A stretch of 9,310 bases of DNA from Candidatus Methanoperedens sp. (GTDB taxonomy: Archaea; Halobacteriota; Methanosarcinia; Methanosarcinales; Methanoperedenaceae), in the NCBI GenBank assembly GCA_023249275.1, contig JAHFCV010000093.1, positions 1 to 9,310 of the forward strand, in the 5' to 3' direction. This document shows, in pieces, positions 1-5,612 of this stretch. Under the pieces are notes generated by a model that did not search any database, was not told the DNA's origin, and saw only the letters and a list, made by a program, of their open reading frames with translations. Made by a program: the position numbers and the translations under genes. Numbering within the stretch: the first letter of the stretch is position 1; each line of letters starts with the position of its first letter.

Positions 1-573
1 ATAATGGCAACCCTTGTCAGCCCGACTTCCGGCAAAGTCGTCATCGACGGCATCGATATCAAGGAGAATCCTATCGAAATCAGGAAAAAAATCGGCGTCA
101 TCTCGCATGAAACGTATCTTTACCACGAGCTGACCGCTGCTGAAAATCTCAGGTTCTTTGGAAAAATGTATGATACGCCGCAGCTTGAAACACGCATTGA
201 TGAGTTGATAAAACAGGTGGGATTGACCTACAGAAAAAACGACCGCGTCAGGACTTTTTCCCGCGGCATGAAACAGCGCCTCTCGATTGCAAGAGCCTTA
301 ATCCACGACCCGCCAATACTTTTCCTCGATGAACCATACACGGGTTTAGACCAGCATGCAAGCGCCACTTTTGACAGGATACTTGGAGGCATGAACGCAC
401 ACAAAAAGACCCGCATCCTCATCTCGCACGACATAGAGCGCGGTATTTCCATGTGCGACAGGGCTATCATTCTCACAAACGGGCACATAGCTCATGAAAT
501 GACCCAGACTGAGATTCATGACCTTCTCCAGTGCAGGGCAATTTATGAGAAGCATGTGGAGGAGCGCACATGA
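1..573 (+). CDS. ccmA: Heme exporter ATP-binding protein CcmA (5' end missing)
   Basis: ATPase subunit of the CcmAB(C) ABC complex, which drives release of heme-loaded CcmE during system I cytochrome c maturation on the cytoplasmic face of the membrane. The reading frame is open to the window edge. The visible part starts just after where Walker A should lie, so about 35-40 N-terminal residues are outside, and the ATG at 4 is internal. Visible motifs in order: the Q-loop region with His where many ABC ATPases have Gln (SHETYLY), which is usual for this branch; the signature loop SRGMKQR; Walker B ILFLDEP; the D-loop GLD; and the switch His in LISHD. The stop overlaps the ccmB start in an ATGA arrangement at 570-573, so the two are translationally coupled. 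The neighbouring ccmB and ccmC make CcmA rather than a generic ABC ATPase the firm choice. Confidence 0.9.
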   Translation: MMATLVSPTSGKVVIDGIDIKENPIEIRKKIGVISHETYLYHELTAAENLRFFGKMYDTPQLETRIDELIKQVGLTYRKNDRVRTFSRGMKQRLSIARALIHDPPILFLDEPYTGLDQHASATFDRILGGMNAHKKTRILISHDIERGISMCDRAIILTNGHIAHEMTQTEIHDLLQCRAIYEKHVEERT

Positions 574-1258
574 AGTTTCTTGAAATTGCTATTAAGGACT
601 TAAAAGCCGAGTTCCGGACAAGCAGATGCTTAATTCCATGATGATATTCGCTCTTCTGGTCATAGTCATTTTCAATTACGCGTTCGGGAATGAAGCAACG
701 CTTGAGGTGAAGGTCATTGACAAAAAGGTAGTGGATTTGCTTGCGCCCGGGATGCTGTGGATAGCGTTCACATTTGCAGGGATGCTTGGTCTTTCAAGGT
801 CGTTCGCCGGAGAGAAAGAAGAGGGATGCCTTGAAGGGCTAAAGCTTTGTCCTGTGGACAGGAGCGATATATACAACGGGAAAGTCATATCAAATGCGGT
901 TTTGATGGTCCTTATGGAGATGACCACAATACCCGTCTTTGTTGTGCTTTTCAGTTATGACCTTAAAAATATCCCTGGTTTGATTGTTGTGGTGTTACTC
1001 GGAACCTTTGGATTTATTTTTGTTGGCACGCTTCTCTCGGCGCTCACTGTTAATACAAGGACCCGCGAAATCCTGCTTCCAGTGATTCTATTCCCCGTCC
1101 TCATTCCGGTGATACTATCGGCTGTTACAGCGACTGGAACACTGCTTGCCTCTGGTGAATTTTCCGAAATTTCCGGCGAATTGCAGATACTTGCGATATA
1201 TGATATTATTTTCTTTATTGTAGCGCAACTGGTGTTTGAATATACGATTGAGGATTGA
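570..1258 (+). CDS. ccmB: Heme exporter membrane protein CcmB, split by an apparent one-base frameshift
   Basis: Integral membrane partner of CcmA in cytochrome c maturation. The natural start is the ATG at 570, overlapping the ccmA stop. That frame reads MKFLEIAIKDLKAEFRT, a typical CcmB opening, then hits TGA at 639. The rest of the protein (about 210 residues) lies in another frame and is open from before 626 to the TGA at 1256. One extra A around 619-622 would join the two parts as FRT-KQ-MLNSMMIF and give about 229 residues, the normal family length. The body has CcmB features: a hydrophobic first helix, the cytoplasmic stretch SFAGEKEEGCLEGLKLCP, and about five further hydrophobic segments ending at residue ELVFEYTIED-like C-terminus. 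As it stands, translation would need re-initiation at the ATG at 626, which has no clear ribosome binding site and would lose the N-terminal amphipathic stretch. This is either a consensus error or a recent disabling mutation. Confidence 0.85.
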
Positions 1259-1309
1259 AAAAATTATGAAAAGGATAATGTTATTAAGACTAATGGAGAT
1301 TTGAAGAAT

Positions 1310-2005
1310 ATGCGAAAAAAAATACTTTCTGCCCTGACTGCCGTGTTAATTCTTGTTTCAGCATATCTTGTGTTTTTCATAGCGCCAGTTCCCATCGATC
1401 CCGGATCGGCAGCCGGCGACCCCAATAATTTCAAGATATTTTATTTCCATCTACCGATTGCGATATCGGCATATCTTAGTTTCGCAGTTGTCTTTGTTTC
1501 AAGCATTTTATACCTCAGGAGCAAGGAACAAAAATGGGATATACTCTCGCTATCCGCAGCAGAAGTGGGTGTTATTTTTGCATTCCTGACCCTTGCAAGC
1601 GGGTCAATCTGGGCAAGGTCTGCCTGGGGAGCATACTGGGTATCATGGGATGTGCGGCTTAATACTTCTCTTATACTTTTCCTGATTTACCTTTCTTACC
1701 TGATGGTTCGCCAGGCTGTTGAAGAACCTGAAAAGAGAGCCAGATTATCAGCGGTTTTCGGGATAATCGGTTTTATCAGCGTGCCTATAAGCTTTCTCTC
1801 TGTGCGTTTCTATTCCAGGATGCATCCGTGCGTTGTGCCGCCATGCCCCGGCGGCGGCGGGGGAGGCATAGGCGGAGTCGTTCTGTATTATCTCCTGATA
1901 AATTTCGCCGCTTATTTCCTGCTTGTGGCATCGCTCATGATGATTAAGATCGATAATGAGCGATTGAAAGAAAAAGCAAATGAACTTAAACGGAATAATC
2001 TATAA
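1310..2005 (+). CDS. ccmC: Heme-handling membrane protein CcmC
   Basis: CcmC presents heme on the outer face of the membrane and loads it onto CcmE in system I cytochrome c maturation. Numbering from the ATG at 1310, there are about six hydrophobic helices. The tryptophan-rich WWD-type motif WGAYWVSWDVRL lies at about 106-117. The two expected heme-ligand histidines are His47 (in FYFHLP) and His172 (in SRMHP). I prefer ATG 1310 over the in-frame TTG at 1301, because GGAGA at 1295-1299 lies 10 nt before the ATG but only 1 nt before the TTG. The loop after His172 is unusual: it carries two cysteines (about 174 and 179) and a run of six glycines. The gene follows ccmB by about 50 nt and probably shares its transcript. 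No ccmD, ccmE, ccmF or ccmH lies downstream, so they must be upstream, elsewhere or absent. Confidence 0.92.
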   Translation: MRKKILSALTAVLILVSAYLVFFIAPVPIDPGSAAGDPNNFKIFYFHLPIAISAYLSFAVVFVSSILYLRSKEQKWDILSLSAAEVGVIFAFLTLASGSIWARSAWGAYWVSWDVRLNTSLILFLIYLSYLMVRQAVEEPEKRARLSAVFGIIGFISVPISFLSVRFYSRMHPCVVPPCPGGGGGGIGGVVLYYLLINFAAYFLLVASLMMIKIDNERLKEKANELKRNNL

Positions 2006-2018
2006 CAATATAATTTAT

Positions 2019-2025
2019 AAAAAAA
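2019..2025 (-). terminator. Oligo-T tract after rps3ae
   Basis: Read on the minus strand, seven consecutive T residues follow the rps3ae stop codon (2031-2029) within a few bases, in the 23-bp gap shared with the convergent ccmC. Archaeal RNA polymerase terminates at T-runs without needing a hairpin, so this is a plausible terminator. No matching T-run is seen for ccmC on the plus strand. Confidence 0.45.
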
Positions 2026-2028
2026 TAA

Positions 2029-2619
2029 TTATGAGGCTATAGCGACAGGCTCAGCCTCTATTTCTGTCTTTCGGACTTCTACCCTTCGCAGGGGATAAAC
2101 AGGTTTAACGTCATGATAAATGCTTGCTGAAAGCTTGCCTGTTATAATTTCCTGGATGAACTGCTGCATATCCAGGTCTTTGGCTTTTGCTTCAATTACA
2201 GTATTCATTATCTGGCGAATTGCTTTAATCTGGTTTGCCCGCGCTCTTTTGATGGTGAAACATGATGGTTTTACCCTTATGGTATAGCCGTCTTTTGTGG
2301 TTACTGAAACATTTGATTCTACTGCCGATGTCTCTCTCTTTACAAGGGAACGCAGGTAATCCTGTGTCAGTTGATGTCCCATGAATTTGGTGTACGCGGA
2401 GTCGCCCCCGACCCTGTCGATTTTCAGAATCAGTTTGGTGTTCTGTTTTGATAAATCGTTTGTCAATTCCCCGAGGGTTATTTCAACTACCCTGCCGATT
2501 AGTTTTTCCGGCTCTTCAGCCACTGTTTCTCCGATATTGGTTTTTCCGAACATGTCAGGTGCAACCAGGTTGTACCATGCTTTTGCTTTCCAGCCTTCTG
2601 CTGCTTTTGTTACTGCCAA
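2029..2619 (-). CDS. rps3ae: 30S ribosomal protein S3Ae (eS1)
   Basis: Small-subunit ribosomal protein of archaea and eukaryotes, eS1 in the unified naming, near the mRNA exit/platform region. The 196-residue product is of normal archaeal length. It shows family landmarks: WKAKAWYNLVAPDMFG near residues 10-25, the GHQLTQDYLRSLVKR stretch near 82-95, the basic helix KRARANQIKAIRQIM near 124-138, and the C-terminal signature YPLRRVEVRKTE. The start is a TTG at 2619-2617, supported by GGAGG at 2631-2627 with a 7-nt spacer and by the typical N-terminus beginning with Ala-Val-Thr-Lys. The gene appears to be transcribed alone, with more than 600 bp of non-coding DNA upstream and convergent ccmC downstream. 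Its usual archaeal neighbours (rps15 and others) are not here. Confidence 0.95.
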   Translation of the reverse strand: MAVTKAAEGWKAKAWYNLVAPDMFGKTNIGETVAEEPEKLIGRVVEITLGELTNDLSKQNTKLILKIDRVGGDSAYTKFMGHQLTQDYLRSLVKRETSAVESNVSVTTKDGYTIRVKPSCFTIKRARANQIKAIRQIMNTVIEAKAKDLDMQQFIQEIITGKLSASIYHDVKPVYPLRRVEVRKTEIEAEPVAIAS

Positions 2620-2626
2620 ATAATTT

Positions 2627-2631
2627 CCTCC
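2627..2631 (-). promoter_or_regulatory. Strong Shine-Dalgarno fixing the TTG start of rps3ae
   Basis: The minus strand reads CTGGAGGAAATTAT immediately before the TTG. The GGAGG core is complementary to the 3' end of archaeal 16S rRNA and sits 7 nt from the start, which decides for TTG. Confidence 0.75.
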
Positions 2632-2649
2632 AGATTATAATATAAAAAA

Positions 2650-2668
2650 TTGTGAAGCACGTTCACAA
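2650..2668. promoter_or_regulatory. 7-bp inverted repeat upstream of rps3ae (candidate operator or leader hairpin)
   Basis: TTGTGAA and TTCACAA are perfect inverted copies separated by GCACG, 31 bp upstream of the rps3ae start. A TATA-like TATTTAA lies at 2684-2678 on the minus strand. If transcription starts about 25 nt downstream of it, the repeat would straddle the start site, a good place for a repressor, or would fold in the leader. Function is inferred from position and symmetry only. Confidence 0.35.
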
Positions 2669-2681
2669 AATCATGCGTTAA

Positions 2682-2798
2682 ATAGAGCAAAGGATACTTA
2701 ATACTTTTGGATGGCTGGACTATACATCGAAACTGCCCATCGAGACAGAGCCGGGCGGGATTAGGCTGAAGATTGTGAGAAGGAAGGGGGAGGCGTAA
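2682..2798 (+). pseudogene. Possible C-terminal remnant of an unidentified gene
   Basis: The frame opening after TAA at 2679 and closing at TAA 2796-2798 reads about 38 codons with protein-like content: GWLDYTSKLPIETEPGG followed by IRLKIVRRKGEA, ending in a basic, charged tail. Its higher G+C resembles the local core genes and differs from the A+T-rich sequence just before it. There is no start codon near the front and no ribosome binding site, so it looks like the tail of a decayed or truncated gene. I cannot name the family. It could also be chance coding potential. Confidence 0.3.
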
Positions 2799-2810
2799 AA
2801 AAACGAACCG

Positions 2811-2840
2811 CAGATGAACACAGATGAACGCAGATTTAAT
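2811..2840. repeat. 10-bp tandem repeat, three units
   Basis: Three consecutive 10-bp units: CAGATGAACA, CAGATGAACG and the partly decayed CAGATTTAAT. The period is one DNA helical turn. To my knowledge, similar 'cagatgaacacagat' runs occur in intergenic DNA of many environmental archaea and bacteria. Function is unknown. Confidence 0.7.
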
Positions 2841-2915
2841 GCGCTGGCGTTTGTAGATTTTATAAATTATCGGAGATTAATTTGCGGCGCTTCCGTAAAA
2901 CCCCAACAACCATCT

Positions 2916-2925
2916 GTTTATAAAA
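2916..2925 (+). promoter_or_regulatory. TATA-like box ahead of the long hairpin
   Basis: GTTTATAAAAG matches the archaeal TATA-box pattern. Its centre near 2920 predicts a start near 2945, just before the hairpin at 2956-3022. The upstream bases are not clearly purine-rich, so the BRE element is weak. Confidence 0.35.
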
Positions 2926-2944
2926 GCCTGCGAGAGCAAGGCGC

Positions 2945-3027
2945 AATGGAATATTAACAACGAACTCACAGCGAACTCGTACGAACTCTGAGTTCGTATT
3001 GAGTTAGTACCAGTTCGTTGTTTTTTC
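2945..3027 (+). ncRNA. Candidate structured small RNA or imperfect palindrome
   Basis: An 11-bp perfect outer stem pairs AACAACGAACT (2956-2966) with AGTTCGTTGTT (3012-3022). Inside it, a 9-bp perfect stem pairs TACGAACTC (2980-2988) with GAGTTCGTA (2990-2998) around a single base. A 5-bp stem pairs AACTC (2974-2978) with GAGTT (3001-3005). A T-tract (3021-3026) follows. With the TATA-like box at 2916-2925 this forms a promoter-hairpin-terminator layout of about 80 nt with no coding capacity. It might instead be a protein-binding palindrome, a MITE-like element or the end of a larger repeat. No family is recognised. Confidence 0.35.
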
Positions 3028-3036
3028 TAATAAACG

Positions 3037-3104
3037 CTTTGCGCTCTTAGCGTGCTTTGCGGTTGATGTTCAGGCTCACCGCAGAGGGCGCAAAGGGCGC
3101 GAAG
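3037..3104. repeat. Imperfect 27-bp inverted repeat containing a 9-bp tandem repeat
   Basis: The arm 3037-3063 matches the reverse complement of 3078-3104 at 21 of 27 positions, with a 14-nt loop. The right arm is itself a decaying tandem of a 9-bp unit: CGCAGAGGG, CGCAAAGGG, CGCGAAG. This resembles widely scattered 'cgcagagggcgcaaag' intergenic repeats in environmental genomes. It could fold into a hairpin on either strand. Confidence 0.65.
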
Positions 3105-3138
3105 ACAGGATGACAGGCAATTTAAACGAACTTTTCAG

Positions 3139-3185
3139 ACAGGATTTACAGGATTGACGGGATAAATTCATCCTGTGAATCCTGT
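3139..3185. repeat. 16-bp inverted repeat of the 'ACAGGAT' type
   Basis: ACAGGATTTACAGGAT (3139-3154) pairs with ATCCTGTGAATCCTGT (3170-3185) at 15 of 16 positions, the exception being a T-G wobble, across a 15-nt loop. Each arm is a direct repeat of ACAGGAT. From general knowledge, ACAGGAT-type repeats recur in intergenic regions of many prokaryotic genomes. No function is known to me. Confidence 0.7.
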
Positions 3186-3205
3186 TATCGGTTCTGTCAA
3201 GTTTG

Positions 3206-3243
3206 CGGTTGATTGATACCTTTGTAAAAAATCGGTTGATTGA
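3206..3243. repeat. 11-bp direct repeat pair
   Basis: CGGTTGATTGA occurs exactly at 3206-3216 and 3233-3243, 27 bp apart, at the right edge of the repeat cluster and next to the A+T-rich cassette. A shorter version, GCGGTTGAT, is at 3059-3067. It may mark a small duplication at the cassette boundary. Confidence 0.5.
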
Positions 3244-3255
3244 AGAAATTTCTTC
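3242..3255. repeat. 14-bp perfect palindrome downstream of the small membrane gene
   Basis: GAAGAAATTTCTTC is a perfect palindrome about 20 bp past the stop of the 3275-3472 gene. On the minus strand a run of six T residues follows at 3230-3225, so the pair may terminate the vWA cassette transcript. A protein-binding site is the alternative. Confidence 0.4.
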
Positions 3256-3274
3256 CCATTGATTTAAATAACTT

Positions 3275-3472
3275 CTAAAGGTCTTTTAACTTCAAAATTA
3301 TTAAAAGCGTTCCACCAGCAAACAAGACTAACGCAAACAATCCAACTAAAATATCTGGAACAATTTTTAACTTACTTAAAAAATCTGAAAAACCCACTAC
3401 AATATATACCCATATACCTATTATACCAATCATGATAAGAAGTTTCAAATAATCTACTATATCATCAAACAT
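3275..3472 (-). CDS. Small two-helix membrane protein, unknown function
   Basis: About 65 residues from the ATG at 3472 (68 from the in-frame GTG at 3481). I prefer the ATG, because GTGA lies 5 nt before it and nothing resembling a ribosome binding site precedes the GTG. Two hydrophobic segments are visible, roughly residues 8-28 (LLIMIGIIGIWVYIVVGF) and 40-62 (ILVGLFALVLFAGGTLLII). They are separated by a short loop, FSDFLSKLKIVPD. The N-terminus is acidic and the C-terminus basic, and no catalytic motif is seen. It follows the vWA gene by about 50 nt, has the same low G+C, and is probably expressed with it or from its own TATA-like box at 3485-3502. It could be a membrane partner of the vWA protein. 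I do not recognise the family, and holin-like or regulatory roles cannot be excluded. Confidence 0.6.
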   Translation of the reverse strand: MFDDIVDYLKLLIMIGIIGIWVYIVVGFSDFLSKLKIVPDILVGLFALVLFAGGTLLIILKLKDL

Positions 3473-3484
3473 AGTTTTCACTTG

Positions 3485-3502
3485 TCTATATATATTTATT
3501 AC
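3485..3502 (-). promoter_or_regulatory. TATA-rich element before the small membrane gene
   Basis: The minus strand reads GTAATAAATATATATAGA. A TATA box centred near 3495-3498 would start transcription close to the ATG at 3472, giving a leaderless or near-leaderless message. The surrounding DNA is A+T-rich anyway, so this may be chance. Confidence 0.3.
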
Positions 3503-3526
3503 TTCTGTTATATCCTTTTCGGTCTA

Positions 3527-5509
3527 CTAATTTTGACGAAGAGATTTCCTTGCGATAATTAAAATCATGAGAATTACTACAATTGCTCCAACTACGTTGA
3601 CCCAATTTTTAAAATCTCTATTTTTTGATTTTTCTATATCCACAAGTTTAATTCCCTCTTTAGATTGAGCAACAGAATACTCTGAATTTTTAATTGCGCT
3701 ATTAAATTTATAAATCTCATAGTTTTCTTCAGCAGCATTTAAGAAATAAATCGCATTTTTTTGTTTTATTCTTGCCATTGTATAATCTATCTCTGGTTCC
3801 ATAAAAAAGTTAGACATCATTTCAATAACAGAGAAAGGAATTTGGGAATCTAGCTCATTGAGTTCACTTTTAGCATTATTAATAAAATTATCCGATTTTT
3901 CAGATTTATCGACAATTCTGCTCAATGCTAATTCCGTTTCATGTTCATAGTTCTGAGCTGATAGCAGAAGATAGTTATTGTTAATTAAAGCCAACTTTTC
4001 GTTGAATATTTCAATATTAGTTTTATCCATAGAAACATCTCCTTGGCACCCATTATTCCAACAATTATTGGCTATTTTTATCAATGGAGTAAGGGGTTTA
4101 AATATGGATTGTACAAAATCATGAGCTTTGACTAATAAACTATTTTTCGCTTCGTTAATCTTTTGAATAGTTTCTGTATTGTGATTCTGGAAGTCTTTTA
4201 CAATACCGTAATATGCAAATCCATTTTTTAAATTAATTACATACTTTCTACCTTCAGCTATTTTACTAAAGACTTCCCCTTCTTCATTTAAAATCTTAGT
4301 ACACGAAACAGAAGCCACAAATGTAGTAGGGTTAAATTTGGAAATTACACCTACTTCTTTTAACGTTTTAATGGTCTTTACACTTTCAGGTAAAGCCGAT
4401 GAAACGACTTCTCCCCCTAAATTGATACTCTCTTCTTTGAGCACATCAAAACCATAATATTCACATAAATCAAATCCGATAGAGAATGTATACGCTGATT
4501 CAGAGACATTGCCCGATTTAACCAACTCAATAGCGTTTCTACTTTTAAAAACATCCTCAAGAGTTTGTCTATCAAAAAATCTTTTTTGCTCAATATCAAA
4601 AGGAACAATAACGCAGGTTTGATTACAATAAGAATAAAAATGTACCTCCGAGAAAGAAGGATATTGAGATATTTCAGATAAAAAATCTCTTCGGTCATAT
4701 TCTATTATTGATATTACTGAACTTGTCTCACCATCGTTAGAAAATTCATTTAGATATTCGTCTCCGTCAGATGGTAGATTCATAGATTTGTTCAGTGAAA
4801 TTGATCGAGATGAATTTAAAATTTCAGTAGATTCTGAAGTCGTTGCAGTAGATGATTTTATTTTTAAAAAACGTATTTTTTCGTCTGGATTGAGAACAAC
4901 AACTTTCGTATTTATTAGACTACTAAATTCTTTATAAGGATCTCTTATTGCCGTTATTTTTATGGAGGGGCTTAGTTTTGTATTTGATACCTGATATAAT
5001 TGTATCGTAATATTGTTTTTCTGAAGTTCTTTTACTGAATCTATAAGCTCATTTGTAATTTTTATATTGCCATCTGAAATTAACACGATTTGTTTTGTGC
5101 CTGTGGTGTTAAGTAGTATTTTTCTTGCTTCCTCAAAGCCTTCATCGATATTATCAGTGGCAACATCACCATTCTTTCCTGTTATGTTTAGAACAAATTC
5201 TTCAAGAATTTTTTTGTTCTCCAAAGTATCCATATAATAAAGCTTTGTACTTTTAATAAACCCCCCATAAAAAACAACAGAAATATTGCTATCATGCTTG
5301 ATATTTCGAATAGAGTATAGAGCATTTGATTGAATATTCTCTCTGAAAGAAATCGTACTACCTGAATAATCTAATAAAATTACAATATTATCTTCTAATG
5401 TGGTATTAATTTCAACCTCAGCAGAGACTACATTGGATAATAATAGAATTGAAAATAAAATTAAGCAGATTGAATGCAAAATATATTTACGATTCGTCAT
5501 AAATGTCAT
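3527..5509 (-). CDS. Cell-surface von Willebrand factor A domain protein with C-terminal membrane anchor
   Basis: A 660-residue protein of unknown specific function. Residues 1-30 form a signal peptide: basic TNRK, a long hydrophobic core, then NVVSA before EVEIN. Residues about 38-200 are a vWA domain with an intact metal-ion-dependent adhesion site: the DYSGS triad (Asp47, Ser49, Ser51), Thr118 in the GDVATDN loop and Asp146 in LISDGN. Residues 210-490 are unassigned. Six cysteines outside the signal peptide (295, 299, 349, 403, 483, 488) could form disulfides. Residues about 490-630 look helical. A single helix at about 637-653 followed by RKSLRQN anchors the C-terminus with the main body outside. 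About nine N-X-S/T sequons suit a glycosylated surface protein. The ATG at 5509 is used; the ATG at 5500 is possible, and neither has a good ribosome binding site. The gene is much more A+T-rich than its neighbours, which suggests acquisition or relaxed selection. A metal-dependent binding or adhesion role is inferred from the domain alone. Confidence 0.8.
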   Translation of the reverse strand: MTFMTNRKYILHSICLILFSILLLSNVVSAEVEINTTLEDNIVILLDYSGSTISFRENIQSNALYSIRNIKHDSNISVVFYGGFIKSTKLYYMDTLENKKILEEFVLNITGKNGDVATDNIDEGFEEARKILLNTTGTKQIVLISDGNIKITNELIDSVKELQKNNITIQLYQVSNTKLSPSIKITAIRDPYKEFSSLINTKVVVLNPDEKIRFLKIKSSTATTSESTEILNSSRSISLNKSMNLPSDGDEYLNEFSNDGETSSVISIIEYDRRDFLSEISQYPSFSEVHFYSYCNQTCVIVPFDIEQKRFFDRQTLEDVFKSRNAIELVKSGNVSESAYTFSIGFDLCEYYGFDVLKEESINLGGEVVSSALPESVKTIKTLKEVGVISKFNPTTFVASVSCTKILNEEGEVFSKIAEGRKYVINLKNGFAYYGIVKDFQNHNTETIQKINEAKNSLLVKAHDFVQSIFKPLTPLIKIANNCWNNGCQGDVSMDKTNIEIFNEKLALINNNYLLLSAQNYEHETELALSRIVDKSEKSDNFINNAKSELNELDSQIPFSVIEMMSNFFMEPEIDYTMARIKQKNAIYFLNAAEENYEIYKFNSAIKNSEYSVAQSKEGIKLVDIEKSKNRDFKNWVNVVGAIVVILMILIIARKSLRQN

Positions 5510-5582
5510 GCTTTCTGCAAATGATGTGGAGCCTAAACTCGGGTGAAGTCGTAAGATAATAGGTTCTGACTATTTTCATCTG

Positions 5583-5612
5583 AAAAAAACAAAGGGCACA
5601 TCTACTGTGCCC
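5583..5612 (-). terminator. Hairpin plus T-tract terminator of the RPA operon
   Basis: On the minus strand GGGCACA and TGTGCCC form a perfect 7-bp stem around a 5-nt loop (5612-5594), followed by TTTGTTTTTTT (5593-5583). The TAG stop of the RPA-associated gene (5604-5602) lies in the loop and stem edge. The layout is that of a bacterial-type intrinsic terminator, and the T-run alone would suffice for archaeal polymerase. Confidence 0.7.

Noticed and set aside
570..641. Programmed -1 ribosomal frameshift in ccmB
   Set aside because: The junction CGGACAAGCAG has no slippery heptamer and no clear stimulatory structure, and ccmB is not known for programmed shifting. A base deletion or sequence error is simpler.
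1266..1304. 12-codon mini-ORF (MKRIMLLRLMEI) between ccmB and ccmC as a ccmD-like or leader peptide
   Set aside because: Far too short for CcmD, with no membrane helix of adequate length and no good ribosome binding site. It is probably chance in an A+T-rich spacer.
2636..2650. TATA-rich stretch right before the rps3ae Shine-Dalgarno as its promoter
   Set aside because: A start about 25 nt downstream would fall at the start codon and remove the strong GGAGG site, so a TATA element further upstream fits better.
2811..3104. CRISPR array
   Set aside because: Units are 9-10 bp and directly abutting, without spacers of constant length, and no cas genes are present.
2640..3274. tRNA, rRNA or insertion sequence in the 600-bp gap
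   Set aside because: No cloverleaf, no rRNA-like sequence, and no transposase or paired terminal repeats flanking a unit. Only short repeats and hairpins are visible.
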